From contig JACKNV010000003.1 in assembly GCA_024234735.1 (NCBI GenBank), positions 276,653 to 340,652 of the forward strand: DNA of 64,000 nt. Direction: 5' to 3'. The notes beneath the pieces are model-generated. The model had not been told where the DNA came from. It did not search any database and saw nothing but the letters and a program-made list of their open reading frames with translations. This DNA comes from Pseudomonadales bacterium (GTDB lineage: Bacteria; Pseudomonadota; Gammaproteobacteria; Pseudomonadales; Halieaceae). This document shows, piece after piece, positions 47,102 through 56,215 of this stretch (within the stretch, counting starts at the first letter, position 1; each line of letters starts with the position of its first letter). Both the position numbers and the translations under genes were made by a program.

Positions 47102-48475
47102 TCAGCGCGGTGCATTCGGCTCTGATATTCGCTCCTGTTTGGTGAGAATTACACCATGAAGCCAGCCTCCAGGCGGGTCGTCAGCGGGGTCGCTTGTGAT
47201 CGATGTGGTTAGTTGAACGCTTGTAGCTGCTGGAGAAATTATGAGTTTCGGGAAGGTTGCGTTTTGGACATACTGTGGTTGAAACTCCGCGTCTACGAAT
47301 CGGTAACCAGCCTCCGCAGAGAATACTTTATCGATCTGCTCTGTAGTCGCCACCAGCCTGGCGGCGTTCCTATCCTCTGTAATGTTTACAGGGTAAGCCA
47401 TCTGAATCACTAAGGGGTCGTAGTAAACTTTCAGGTCACCCTTGACTATTGCGTTTTCGGATGCGGCAACGTTTGCACTGATAGTCCCCATCGCTCGATC
47501 TGCTTCAAAAATGACCCCAACATTTCCATCACGTTGTATGCCATTGAACGCATATTTCGAGATTACGGAGTTGTCAGGTGCAGTGAACGATTGAGTCAGG
47601 TGGTTGGGGGAAGGTACGCCGATATCCGGATCAATTGGATAGCAATTGGTAAAGGGAGGATTGCAAAGTATGTTAGCTTGAATATGCTCTGGTCTAAGGA
47701 AGATATCGAACGTCTCTACCGCAAATCTTGGCTGCGGAACGGAATCAACTAGATGGATTGGTTCATCTAATGTCGACGCTGCAGCCACGAGCGCTTTGAT
47801 CGCGGGAATAGTCGATACCATCCACCCGACGGCTTGTACGTTGATCGGTCCCCTCCCCAGATCTGCACTACTGACACGTCCCAACACTAAGCCGATAGCT
47901 CTGCCTTCCTTGTCCAATATTGGGGCACCGCTATCGCCAGGATTGAATGCATGATTTGTTTGCCAAACTGAAGGAATTTGCGGCGGCCCTCTTACAGAAC
48001 TCGGGGAGCCCGAGAGCTCGTGGCTTAGACTATAAGTTAGGAAGACAAAGTCTTCGAGGATCTCGGGTAGTCGATCCTGCCTCAGAGCAACGGGCTCGCT
48101 TTCGAGTGACGTTTCCACTTGGAGAAGCGCGACGTCAAAAGTTGAACTCACTGGTACTATTTTCAACCTCGAGTTGTATTCCCATGAGTCTCCGACGTTC
48201 CGTATACTGCCGTGAATGTCGAGTACTTCACAATCTTCTGGATCGCCGACGAGATGATACGAAGTAACTACATGGCCTTCCTTCGATATAAGAAATCCCG
48301 TGCCGGAACGCTTTTCGATGGTGATTTTGTCGAATAACTCGCACGTAACATCGATTTTGAGAACTGACCTTCTATTGAATTGATAAATTTCTTGGTTGTT
48401 AAGTGCAGCCTCCGCTTTGTGTTCAAAATATAATAGAACGAGCATCAGGGGGAGGGTTAGGGCTTTCAGTCTCAT
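47102..48475 (-). CDS. Secreted trypsin-like serine protease
   Basis: A 457-residue protein. The signal peptide (MRLKALTLPLMLVLLYFEHK) precedes a chymotrypsin-fold domain with the triad H74 (VVTSYHLVG), D114 (STFDVALLQV) and S182 (FNPGDSGAPI). The C-terminal ~220 residues are a beta-rich region with no family I recognise. The S1C/HtrA-like arrangement lacks a PDZ. Its stop is close to the end of a dispersed repeat; the metalloprotease gene lies 9 bp upstream on the same strand, so the two are probably one operon. Confidence 0.85.
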   Translation of the reverse strand: MRLKALTLPLMLVLLYFEHKAEAALNNQEIYQFNRRSVLKIDVTCELFDKITIEKRSGTGFLISKEGHVVTSYHLVGDPEDCEVLDIHGSIRNVGDSWEYNSRLKIVPVSSTFDVALLQVETSLESEPVALRQDRLPEILEDFVFLTYSLSHELSGSPSSVRGPPQIPSVWQTNHAFNPGDSGAPILDKEGRAIGLVLGRVSSADLGRGPINVQAVGWMVSTIPAIKALVAAASTLDEPIHLVDSVPQPRFAVETFDIFLRPEHIQANILCNPPFTNCYPIDPDIGVPSPNHLTQSFTAPDNSVISKYAFNGIQRDGNVGVIFEADRAMGTISANVAASENAIVKGDLKVYYDPLVIQMAYPVNITEDRNAARLVATTEQIDKVFSAEAGYRFVDAEFQPQYVQNATFPKLIISPAATSVQLTTSITSDPADDPPGGWLHGVILTKQERISEPNAPR

Positions 48476-48484
48476 GGCTATCAG

Positions 48485-49246
48485 TTAAGTACCATAGACG
48501 GTTTGTACCGCGGAAATGTCGCGCGGGCTTAAATTCCCGTCACCAAGCCAATTGGCATTGCAATAATTCATGACTGATTTTCTATCATATTCTGTAACGT
48601 TCCATGTGCCCCGTGTACCCCTTTTTTCCGCTTTGCACTCCGAGGGCGCATCCGAACGAATGTGCTCATGCGCAAACCCAATAACGTGACCGAACTCGTG
48701 AACGACCATTGCTTTTATACAGCGCAGCTTCAGTTCTGGTGAATCGCTGCACTCCGGGCGCCACTTATCAAAATCGAAATTAAGAATGACCCCACCCGGC
48801 TTTCGATTGAGGTATCGCCCTACTGTGCGAACATGAGGTAGTTCATCGGCTATCTTTATGCGGACACCAGATTGTCCTACCGCGCAAGGTCCCCATCCTG
48901 GAAACGAAAGCGCGGAGTGATGAGCCCACGTGCTATTGACGGCTGCTTCGGAAATCCTTCTTATTTGTTCCTCTACGGCGTCTATATTTTCCCAGCAGAC
49001 GGCGATTGTCTTGTTCTTCCAGAGCCTATTTTTTACGACGCTTCCAAATGGGTATATAGACAGCTCCACTCCGTCTACTATCGTAACAATAGGAGTGGGG
49101 GTGTTGGGTGGAGCTATGTCCTGTGCGACGATCTTCTCCAGGAAAACAGTTTCACCTAGAGCCAAGAAGAGTATGGCAAAAAATCGATGCCTACTAGTGC
49201 ATCTCCTTATGGCCCTAACGGTTTTCACGTTCTTCTTCCTGTACAC
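48485..49246 (-). CDS. Secreted metzincin metalloprotease
   Basis: A 253-residue protein. A hydrophobic signal (RFFAILFLALGETVFLEKIV) precedes a matrixin/astacin-like catalytic domain: zinc motif HEFGHVIGFAHEH (H183, E184, H187, H193) and Met-turn KSVMNYC (near 230). It is probably a short, active-site-complete extracellular protease. The start is 12 bp from the next upstream gene's stop, suggesting a minus-strand operon from 50143 to 47102. Confidence 0.88.
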   Translation of the reverse strand: MYRKKNVKTVRAIRRCTSRHRFFAILFLALGETVFLEKIVAQDIAPPNTPTPIVTIVDGVELSIYPFGSVVKNRLWKNKTIAVCWENIDAVEEQIRRISEAAVNSTWAHHSALSFPGWGPCAVGQSGVRIKIADELPHVRTVGRYLNRKPGGVILNFDFDKWRPECSDSPELKLRCIKAMVVHEFGHVIGFAHEHIRSDAPSECKAEKRGTRGTWNVTEYDRKSVMNYCNANWLGDGNLSPRDISAVQTVYGT

Positions 49247-49258
49247 AGATTTCCTCGA

Positions 49259-50143
49259 TTAAGTTTCATCCGGGGCTGATTTGTCGTCAATAGCTTCGCG
49301 AAGCTTTAATATTTCTTCGAGTGCCGTCTGAGCCACATCAATGTCAGAAGATACAGACACTTTCTCAGGTAACACAGACGCGCCACACTGCGAATGCGAC
49401 ACGATCTTTCCCTTGAGGGGAAACGCAACAGTTTGTACAAATCTGGAATCGGCGACAGTCAACCTCATCAGAGTTTCTTTGCCATCAGCGGTAACTTTCA
49501 ATATGGCTGGCCGACAGGCGGAATAAACAAATTGCCGCGAAAGGTCAGCGCTAGATAGATCCTTGACCGCTATTGAGTCTATGGGTACTGCATCGATTTC
49601 CATCTCAAGACCATCTGCGATTTCGATAATTCGCTTATCATGCCCATTTAGATCTAGGAGCGGTTGCAGATCATGAATGGCAGGCGCCTGCAATGGCGCA
49701 CTAGCCGACGCTGCATCCGGGCTCACGCCGATCGCGGTTCCCACGAGTTTTACGGCGGACTTAATGAATTCGATTCGTTTATCCTCGACTTCAGTTGTGA
49801 TTGAGTCGACTAGCGCAGTATTCGCCACTTTTGATATCGAGAGTGTCGTGTTGACCCCATACCACTTTCTGTCTGGGGTAATTCCTAATACTATGCGGGG
49901 ATCAGCGGTACGAATTACGACAACTTGGTATCTTTGGTCCTCGTCCTCGTCCTCGTCCTCGTCTAACTCAACTGCTGTTATTTCGAGCCTTGTCTTAGCG
50001 AGTGCGAATGTGTCCGCTGGCGAGGAAGTTACAGTCCTAGGCTCAGATTCAGAATAAATTGTATAAGTTACAGTAGGTAATGCGCAACTGACTAGTATCA
50101 CTGTGGCTAGGGATAGGACTGTTATGGGGATTAGAAATTTCAC
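49259..50143 (-). CDS. Lipoprotein of unknown function with Glu/Asp tract
   Basis: A 294-residue protein with lipobox LVSC at residues 17-20 (MKFLIPITVLSLATVILVSC). I recognise no domain. Residues near 60 form an acidic run (ELDEDEDEDEDQ) encoded by a hexanucleotide tandem repeat, GTCCTC on the plus strand at 49937-49964. It is first gene of the putative protease operon and may be a surface partner of the two proteases. Confidence 0.75.
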   Translation of the reverse strand: MKFLIPITVLSLATVILVSCALPTVTYTIYSESEPRTVTSSPADTFALAKTRLEITAVELDEDEDEDEDQRYQVVVIRTADPRIVLGITPDRKWYGVNTTLSISKVANTALVDSITTEVEDKRIEFIKSAVKLVGTAIGVSPDAASASAPLQAPAIHDLQPLLDLNGHDKRIIEIADGLEMEIDAVPIDSIAVKDLSSADLSRQFVYSACRPAILKVTADGKETLMRLTVADSRFVQTVAFPLKGKIVSHSQCGASVLPEKVSVSSDIDVAQTALEEILKLREAIDDKSAPDET

Positions 50144-50301
50144 GAAATTGTCCTCTTATATGCCTTTGCATTTTTCGTATTGTGATAGATCTTAAGGTTA
50201 ACCTCATTGCCTGCGGCTTCGATGACCATGACCTTGGAGAGGCCGTCGTAGTAAGAGTCCGGGGCTATATTACTGAGAATCCTAATCCCATCGATCTAGT
50301 A

Positions 50302-50625
50302 CTAGTGATCAGAGATGTATTTCGTTTCCAGCGCTGTGTCCGGCGCCAACTGGTTGATGGGAATGGACATGATCCTGTGAGCTTTCCCGGACTGCGACCC
50401 GCTGGTGAATTCCGTTTGGTTTCGGTAGGCGGTGTGCATATCGCCAGTGAGTAGGACCGCATTTTCGATACCCTCTTGCAACATATGCGCGAATATTGTC
50501 GCGCGTTTATGATCATAGACCGGGTCACACCATTTGTCCTTCTTAGCTGCTTCACTTGTCCCGCGAATGGCACGCTGGTGATGACAATTTTCAGTTCGTT
50601 GTAAATACCCCCCCGATTGGCTCAT
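50302..50625 (-). pseudogene. PhoD-like phosphatase fragment
   Basis: The minus strand reads KRATIFAHMLQEGIENAVLL, then TGDMHTAYRNQTEF, then IMSIPINQLAPD. This is the region around the metal-binding GDxH motif of PhoD/alkaline phosphatase D enzymes. The N-terminal ~300 residues are absent and the C-terminus ends early, so it is a remnant. The rest of 50144-50714 holds no gene I can support. Confidence 0.7.
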
Positions 50626-50714
50626 CGCATTGCTAGAGTTTTCGACATTGTGCTGTTGGCACGCATATTTTAGTTTCGTACATTAGCTTGTGGAAAGTCT
50701 AGCGATACAACTGT

Positions 50715-52205
50715 TTAGGACCAATTCTGATACCCAAGCCTCAGCTTGCCTTTGAAGCCCTTCTGAGAAGATAAGGGAATATACCAACCGTCATCGTCTG
50801 TCTCGACATCACGTCCTCGGTTCTCACTCCAATTGTCGTCAGACATGACATAGCGCACGTTCCACGAATCGTTATCAATTGTTGCCCTGATTGTTATGGT
50901 GTTTCTGAAAAGATTTTCACCCTCTATGCGTTCATCAAAGAACAGTACGCCATCTATAACGTAATCGGTACTTGAGACGATAACTTCTACGCTGAAGACA
51001 ATGGTTCTTCCTGTAGTGATCTTGCGTGTGTCCAGGAACACTGAGAAAAGGTAAGGAGAGCGTGGTTTATCCAACTCATCAATCTCTTCGACTTTCATCA
51101 TCTGATCAAACTTTCTGAATATCGCGGAATAAGTCTCTTTCCTCCTTTCCGTGAGTTTGAACGTTATGGCCCCCCTCGGTATGACTGTCGACTCGAAGAA
51201 ATATGAAGCCTTCACATCCTTGCCTGAGTCCAATGCCTTCTGGACGGAGGGGGGTAAAGGTAATTGCTCCACCTCCAAAACCCCGTCTACTCGCACATTA
51301 CCAAAAAGGAATCGGGCTAGATTTTGGTATCCCTCTTCCGAGTTAACAATGCCATAGGGCCCGCTATGAGAGCGGTAGACAAATCCTCTAGGCGCACCCG
51401 CAACAGTAGCATTCTCGATTCTGACAAGACCGTCGCTCATTTCACCAACTAACTTGCTCGAGAGCCCCTTGGCGACGTCATAGTCCCTGCTGTTGGTGCC
51501 GACTAGACAAAAAAAACGATTGGGATCAAACTTGTTGTTGAGAGTGTCGACCCGCTTTGGCTGGCCCTTCAGGCCAAGGTATTTCGCCATTTCCTTACGG
51601 TTAAAGTTGTCCATGTCCCACACGTCCAAGAAGCCTGGAACATTGATACCAGCTACTTCTATACCATTGTGTGGTGTCGCGTATGTAAAGACCTTGTCTA
51701 CCATCGCCTTTGCTTTCATGTCACCGACCTTGTCGTTCTGCAAGAAACATCTGCAAACCAGCCCCCCCATAGAATGTGCAACTAGGTAAACCTTGAAGTC
51801 TGCCACTAGTTGAGGATCATTCGCACATACTTGGTCCCTTATATTCATGATGAGGTCGCTTAGACCTGTTGCCGCCTCGGGAATAGAGGCAACTTTGCCG
51901 CTTCCGAGATCTGCGTCGGCCTGTTCGTAATAGCGATATATCACAACGCTTTTGGCCGGTATTTCGGTGACAATTTCTGTCCCATACGAGTAAACATCGC
52001 GGTATCCATAATCTTTCATCAGGCGAATCAGGGCGGACTCGAATATGTGACGACGGACCTTGCCCGTCCAGTCCTGTCGTGTTTTCGTGGCACCTAGATT
52101 GAATCCCATATAGGGAGTCGCCACCGTGGCTTCGATCTCCGACTTTGTCATGGCGTAGCCGCGGACATAGATTATTGGATGGTAGGGGTGAGTGATCTTA
52201 GCCAT
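50715..52205 (-). CDS. Alpha/beta-hydrolase (lipase/esterase-like)
   Basis: A 496-residue protein without signal peptide. It opens with PIIYVRGYAM, the oxyanion strand of lipases. The nucleophile elbow is YLVAHSMGGLVC (S145), FTYATPHNGIEV follows as in triacylglycerol/phospholipid hydrolases, and a His candidate is in YRSHSGPYGIV near 290. The C-terminal ~180 residues are beta-rich and unfamiliar. The ATG at 52205 follows GGAGGGCCAA. A partner immunity or secretion gene is not seen. Confidence 0.8.
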   Translation of the reverse strand: MAKITHPYHPIIYVRGYAMTKSEIEATVATPYMGFNLGATKTRQDWTGKVRRHIFESALIRLMKDYGYRDVYSYGTEIVTEIPAKSVVIYRYYEQADADLGSGKVASIPEAATGLSDLIMNIRDQVCANDPQLVADFKVYLVAHSMGGLVCRCFLQNDKVGDMKAKAMVDKVFTYATPHNGIEVAGINVPGFLDVWDMDNFNRKEMAKYLGLKGQPKRVDTLNNKFDPNRFFCLVGTNSRDYDVAKGLSSKLVGEMSDGLVRIENATVAGAPRGFVYRSHSGPYGIVNSEEGYQNLARFLFGNVRVDGVLEVEQLPLPPSVQKALDSGKDVKASYFFESTVIPRGAITFKLTERRKETYSAIFRKFDQMMKVEEIDELDKPRSPYLFSVFLDTRKITTGRTIVFSVEVIVSSTDYVIDGVLFFDERIEGENLFRNTITIRATIDNDSWNVRYVMSDDNWSENRGRDVETDDDGWYIPLSSQKGFKGKLRLGYQNWS

Positions 52206-52330
52206 TTGGCCCTCCACTAACATACTTTTTGGGAAACTAAGTCGCCCGATGTTCTCGAGTTACTCCAAAGAACACTCTATAGGTTCAAGGACACTGCCAG
52301 GGTACCTATCTATACAAATAATTATTCTAG

Positions 52331-52560
52331 CTATACTCTGAACTCTGTCCACAATGGGTAGTGGTCAGATATACGCCAAGAGATCGAGGTTTTAGTTAAA
52401 CCGGTGTTATGATACACATGCGGGAGGAAGTCAAACCCACCGCCCTGTACATATTCAAGCTCGATTTTTTGCCTTTTCGTTCCAGTCTCGAACCAGGCCT
52501 GACCAGATCCACGCCTCCAGCCCTTGCTGCCACGCAACTGATTAAAAAATGACCAAGTTG
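52331..52560 (-). pseudogene. Endonuclease/exonuclease/phosphatase-family 3' fragment
   Basis: The minus strand ends with SISWRISDHYPLWTEFRV. The SDHYPLW motif is the catalytic Asp-His end of EEP-family enzymes. Only about 70 codons remain; upstream it is replaced by the epoxide-hydrolase-like gene region. Confidence 0.6.
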
Positions 52561-52571
52561 AGGTGTTTTCG

Positions 52572-53105
52572 ATGTCTGATAACGACCAGTTGATCAAGGA
52601 TTTCGTGGCGGCCTGGAGATCACTGGATGTTGATCACATCATGGACTTCTTCACCGAGGATGCCGTGTATATCAATATTCCGATGGAGCCACCCAATGAA
52701 AGTAAAGCGGCTATTCGAGCGTTTATCGAGGGCTTCGCCGGCAACTGCTCAAGCATCGAATTTGTCGTCCACCACCAGGTCGCTGCCGGTAACCTCGTGA
52801 TGAACGAAGGGACCGATAAGATAACCATGGGCGGAAATACCATCGAGCTGCCGGTCATGGGGGTTTTCGAGATCCGGGATGGCAAGATCAGTGCCTGGCG
52901 GGACAACGTGTTCGTCGAAAGACTGTGGCGATCAGTGAAGTACGAGGAAGTCTACCTCCATGCCTACGACACTGTCTCGGCGGCCAAGGCCGGCTTGGAA
53001 CGTTACCTCCGCTACTACAGCGGCCTCCGGCCTCACAGCAGCCTTGACCGGCAAACACCAGATCGCTTGTACTTCGAAGCGCTGCCACTACCCATGGCAG
53101 CTTAA
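52572..53105 (+). CDS. Limonene-epoxide-hydrolase-like domain fused to IS3 transposase tail
   Basis: A 177-residue frame made of two parts. Residues 1-~112 are a SnoaL/limonene-1,2-epoxide hydrolase fold: HIMDFFTEDAVYINIPMEPP, then LPVMGVFEIRDGKISAWRDN. At that point, where the native enzyme would continue WRDY/F, the frame passes directly into FVERLWRSVKYEEVYLHAYD and YYSGLRPHSSLDRQTPDRLY. That is the C-terminal end of an IS3-family (OrfB) transposase. The catalytic Glu of that transposase is in ERLWRSVKYEE, but most of its core is missing. The fusion could be stable as a hydrolase with a new tail. Confidence 0.85.
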   Translation: MSDNDQLIKDFVAAWRSLDVDHIMDFFTEDAVYINIPMEPPNESKAAIRAFIEGFAGNCSSIEFVVHHQVAAGNLVMNEGTDKITMGGNTIELPVMGVFEIRDGKISAWRDNVFVERLWRSVKYEEVYLHAYDTVSAAKAGLERYLRYYSGLRPHSSLDRQTPDRLYFEALPLPMAA

Positions 53106-53173
53106 ACCCAGTGCAGGAATCCACTTATAGGATCGGGTATTGCTGTTCAAACAACCGGGGCCACCTCTTTCTG

Positions 53174-53200
53174 AAACCGAACTCCGAACCATGGCCGAAC
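53174..53200. repeat. Tail fragment of dispersed repeat
   Basis: 27 bp match the CCGAACTCCGAACC...GGCCGAAC tail that ends the other copies. Nothing else of the repeat is present. Confidence 0.6.
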
Positions 53201-53285
53201 ATCTAACATTCTGATTCTCCACATAAATTACCAATTCGCCACCCACAGACGCCACTTACCACCGTAGATACAGCGAAAGTTGGTC

Positions 53286-53645
53286 TTAGTTACACTGGGT
53301 CATAATGGAAGACCACTGAGTTTTTTGGCTTCCGCCAGAGGACTCTTGGCACTCTACGATCCAGCCATCAGGATTGCACTTCTGGTCTCCAAGAGTACAT
53401 TCCCGACCCGAGCTAGATCCCCTCATGTCAGGGTTGTCACAGGACTGGTAAGCTCCATACATTTCCCATTGAGTTTCTAGGCCAGATTCTTTTCTAGCTT
53501 TAGCGTAGCTGGAAATTTCTACACAGGTCTTAATTACCCCAGAAGCGACGCACTTCTTATCGCCAATAGAGCACTCTGCATTGACATTTGTCGCGAGGAA
53601 CAAGGTTGCTGTGACAGCGGCTGAGTATTTAGTGAGCTTATTCAT
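53286..53645 (-). CDS. Small secreted Cys-rich protein
   Basis: A 119-residue protein with signal peptide (KYSAAVTATLFLATNVNA, cleavage before ECS) and two similar Cys modules, ECSIGDKKCVASGVIKTC and ECTLGDQKCNPDGWIVEC. Eight Cys after the signal suggest four disulfides. Function unknown. A decayed paralogue on the plus strand is at 55130. Confidence 0.72.
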   Translation of the reverse strand: MNKLTKYSAAVTATLFLATNVNAECSIGDKKCVASGVIKTCVEISSYAKARKESGLETQWEMYGAYQSCDNPDMRGSSSGRECTLGDQKCNPDGWIVECQESSGGSQKTQWSSIMTQCN

Positions 53646-53834
53646 AGTTTTCTCGCTCTTTAGAATAACTTTTCGGTCGTAATCTTACTGCACGGCCCAG
53701 TTGCGTAAGCGATTTTCATCACGCCAGTGAGGCGATCAATTTGCTACCAATAAAAAGAATGCTCCTCTGCGGGTTTTCCATCTTAACTAAATACCTATCC
53801 TCAGGTTGATGGGTATACTGCTGACCATTTTTTT

Positions 53835-54077
53835 TTAACCCCGCAGTGTTCCGTAGCATATCTGTTCGTCCCTATCACAACAAATCATGCACCTCTCACA
53901 GAGTAGGACTACCGAATCCAAATACTGCTTTGGAGGTCCGTCTCGGTAAGACATTTGTAAATTGGTGCATTTCACCTTGCCATACACTGCGCCTGTATCC
54001 GTCTCACCTGCTAGCGCAAAAGTGCCGATTAGTAACAATAGTGGTAAGCATGCGTTAGAAGCAGCAAAACCGTTCAT
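53835..54077 (-). CDS. Small exported protein of unknown function
   Basis: An 80-residue protein from the ATG at 54077: MNGFAASNACLPLLLLIGTF is the signal, with cleavage after ALA. The mature part ends with a Cys cluster (LCERCMICCDRDEQIC) that could bind metal or form disulfides. It starts 10 bp after the stop of the gene at 54088 and is probably in one operon with it. Confidence 0.6.
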   Translation of the reverse strand: MNGFAASNACLPLLLLIGTFALAGETDTGAVYGKVKCTNLQMSYRDGPPKQYLDSVVLLCERCMICCDRDEQICYGTLRG

Positions 54078-54087
54078 GTTGGTCTCC

Positions 54088-54618
54088 CTAAAATGGTTCG
54101 TCACTATTACTCAGCGCTTCCTTAGATAGGCATTGAAGGTGCTCAAGAGCCTTAATAATTTTGTCTCCGTATAGCTTATTTGGAACGGAAAAAGCGTTGA
54201 TGAATCCATCGCTCCAATAGTGGGGGTTGTCTTCATCCAATGGCATGCTATGCACCCAGCAATCTTTGGAGTAGCAATACGGTATGCCGTCTTCAGGATC
54301 GCAGCCATATGATCGCGACCCACAACCCAGAACCACCCCGCGCCTTTCAATGAGATATGTAAATTCCAACATGTCGAGCGGTGCCCAAGCAGTGTTTGTA
54401 CCATCGCTATATCGTATCTTGAGATAGAGCAAATTCGTACTCTCGTCCCAAGTCAGGCTCATTGGCTGTTCGGATCCCCTAGCTGGAATTTCCGCTACTT
54501 TCTTATCCAGATAGTCTCTTGTTGTCTGGAGGTCTGGATCCCCACAGGCTTCCCCCCAAGAAACGGCAGAGAAAGAAAGCCAGATTAGTACAAGGGCGAA
54601 ACGGTAGTGCACGAGCAT
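54088..54618 (-). CDS. Secreted protein of unknown function
   Basis: A 176-residue protein with signal peptide (FALVLIWLSFSAVSWG, then EACGDP). It has several Cys (CGSRSYGCDPEDGIPYCYSKDC) in the middle, and no recognised domain. It lies upstream of the small Cys-rich protein on the same strand. Confidence 0.65.
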   Translation of the reverse strand: MLVHYRFALVLIWLSFSAVSWGEACGDPDLQTTRDYLDKKVAEIPARGSEQPMSLTWDESTNLLYLKIRYSDGTNTAWAPLDMLEFTYLIERRGVVLGCGSRSYGCDPEDGIPYCYSKDCWVHSMPLDEDNPHYWSDGFINAFSVPNKLYGDKIIKALEHLQCLSKEALSNSDEPF

Positions 54619-55129
54619 GCCCCGCTGGGAGTTGTTTTTCTTTCATTAAATACCCTTGTTTAGTATTGTCAAGCTATGGATGGAAAATAATTCTCTGCTA
54701 ACAAGCGCAAGGGCTTGATCAGAACCAACCCCAGTTTTTTGGGCTTGAGCCAGTGCCCCAACAATCGCAGACAGTGATAGCGCCCAGCCTCCCGAGTCCT
54801 ATGCCTGAAAAGGCTGCACCGGGTCTTGAGGATTGATGCCTTGCCATCAATAAGTGGACTATGAGCATGTCCATAATGTTGCCGCTTTTGGTCGGCACCG
54901 GGACTCGGCTGCGAGCTTTCCAGGTGGCTATGCAGTCTTCTTGAGTGCGTGGCTGGGTGTGGGGGCGATTGTCATGTGGTGCAGAGCTCAATCTGTGGAC
55001 ACGGTTTGGACGCAATGTGGATTTGAGCAAATTCAAATTCCTGTGTTCGAATTGGTTGCACACCTGGTGCACACGGACATATCTAAGATATTGAAAAAAT
55101 ATAAAAACCACTCAATCCATCATTTGGTA
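54619..55129. other. Intergenic region, no gene recognised
   Basis: About 510 bp. Open frames on both strands here have no homology or start signals. This may hold the promoter for the secreted-protein pair on the minus strand. Confidence 0.5.
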
Positions 55130-55365
55130 TGGTCTGGCACCGCGAACGCGGAATGCTCTGTAGCTGATAAAAAGTGTATGGCGTCTGGCGTGTATAAGCA
55201 CTGTGAGTAGCGGCCAGATTACGCTCGCGAGTCGGGGCTGGAAACGCAGTGGTCCCATATCATAGATATGCTCTGCGACACCCCCGATTACAGCGCCTCT
55301 AGTTCCGGTAGAGAGTGTACCCTGCAGATCAGAAGTGTGGCCCGAAGGGTTGGGTACAGGGCTGT
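55130..55365 (+). pseudogene. Decayed paralogue of the Cys-rich protein
   Basis: The plus strand reads NAECSVADKKCMASGVYKHC, then a stop, then RESGLETQW and SASSSGRECT. Each block matches the protein at 53286-53645 in order. It has no signal peptide and carries a stop and frameshifts, so it is dead. The remaining bases to 55657 carry no gene. Confidence 0.8.
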
Positions 55366-55657
55366 CATGAAATAACTGCTGGTGGTAGCCAGAAGACCAG
55401 ATGGGGGCACATAATGAGAGAGTGCAAGAGGAACTAGGCATTTTCAAATATCAACTATCCAGAAATGGATTGTGAAGATTGGTGGCCGCTGAATCTCCCA
55501 GTATGGTTGTCATTTGAAAATACAGCTGGCCATCGACTTGACAAGGCGTGCGTGTACCAATCAAATTTGGCGAGACAAGTGCAATCTTTAGCAGTTCTCC
55601 ACATGGATAGGGGTGGACCCGCACTTTGGATGCGTATTGAAGCAGGAGGAAGCAATA

Positions 55658-56122
55658 ATGAAACGATCAGGAATACCATGGGCAACGCTGGCGCTGCTGG
55701 CATGTCTCGCCGGCAATGCGGCGGCGGACGACGGGCGCTGGAAGGTGGTCAAACCGGGCGTGATGGTGGATACCTTTACCGAACTGCAGTGGACTCAGCG
55801 CGACAATCTCGGCGGCGATGTAAACTGGAACCAGGCCAAGGCCCATTGCGCCGGGCTCGCTCTCGATGGCGGCGGCTGGGGGCTGCCGACCATGACCGAG
55901 CTGTCGCAGGTCTATTCAGGCGCGCAGGGCGAGATATCGTGTGGCAACTATAAATGTAGAGCCCCGAAGGGGTTTTACTTGACGGGGTTACTGTTCTGGA
56001 GCAATGAGCGTGAGGGTTCCTCGGAGGCCTGGAGCTTCTACCTCAGCCATGGCGTCCGGGACTCGTACGCCGTCTCCAGCGCCCCCCTCTTCTCTCGGGC
56101 GTTGTGCGTGCGGCGTTCCTGA
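55658..56122 (+). CDS. DGR target protein 1 (secreted, DUF1566/Lcl C-terminal domain)
   Basis: A 154-residue protein. The signal peptide (PWATLALLACLAGNAAA) directs export. The DUF1566 fold, a C-type-lectin-like ligand scaffold, spans residues ~35-154 (TELQWTQRDN, then GGWGLPTMTELSQVY, then LFWSNEREGSSEAW). The last ~37 codons are variable repeat VR1, so the exposed C-terminal loops are the diversified part. The ATG at 55658 follows AGGAGG. It lies 93 bp before avd and is the first gene of the cassette. Its VR differs from the present template at non-adenine bases and has one extra codon. Confidence 0.88.
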   Translation: MKRSGIPWATLALLACLAGNAAADDGRWKVVKPGVMVDTFTELQWTQRDNLGGDVNWNQAKAHCAGLALDGGGWGLPTMTELSQVYSGAQGEISCGNYKCRAPKGFYLTGLLFWSNEREGSSEAWSFYLSHGVRDSYAVSSAPLFSRALCVRRS

Positions 56123-56123
56123 G
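56013..56123 (+). repeat. DGR variable repeat VR1
   Basis: 111 bp that align with TR (108 bp) over their length, from AGGGTTCCTCGG to GCGTTCCTGAG. Many differences are at TR adenines, but at least five are not (for example GTC to TTC, GTG to GTC, TGT to TGC). One codon, TCT, is inserted before CGGGCG. It ends with the stop codon of the target gene. Confidence 0.88.
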
Positions 56124-56215
56124 TATGGTGCTGGGTTATTGGGTGATTCGGTAATTTGAATATTTTGTTCTTGGTTTTCAGTGTGTCGCGTCGCGGCCCC
56201 CCAGTGATATGAACC

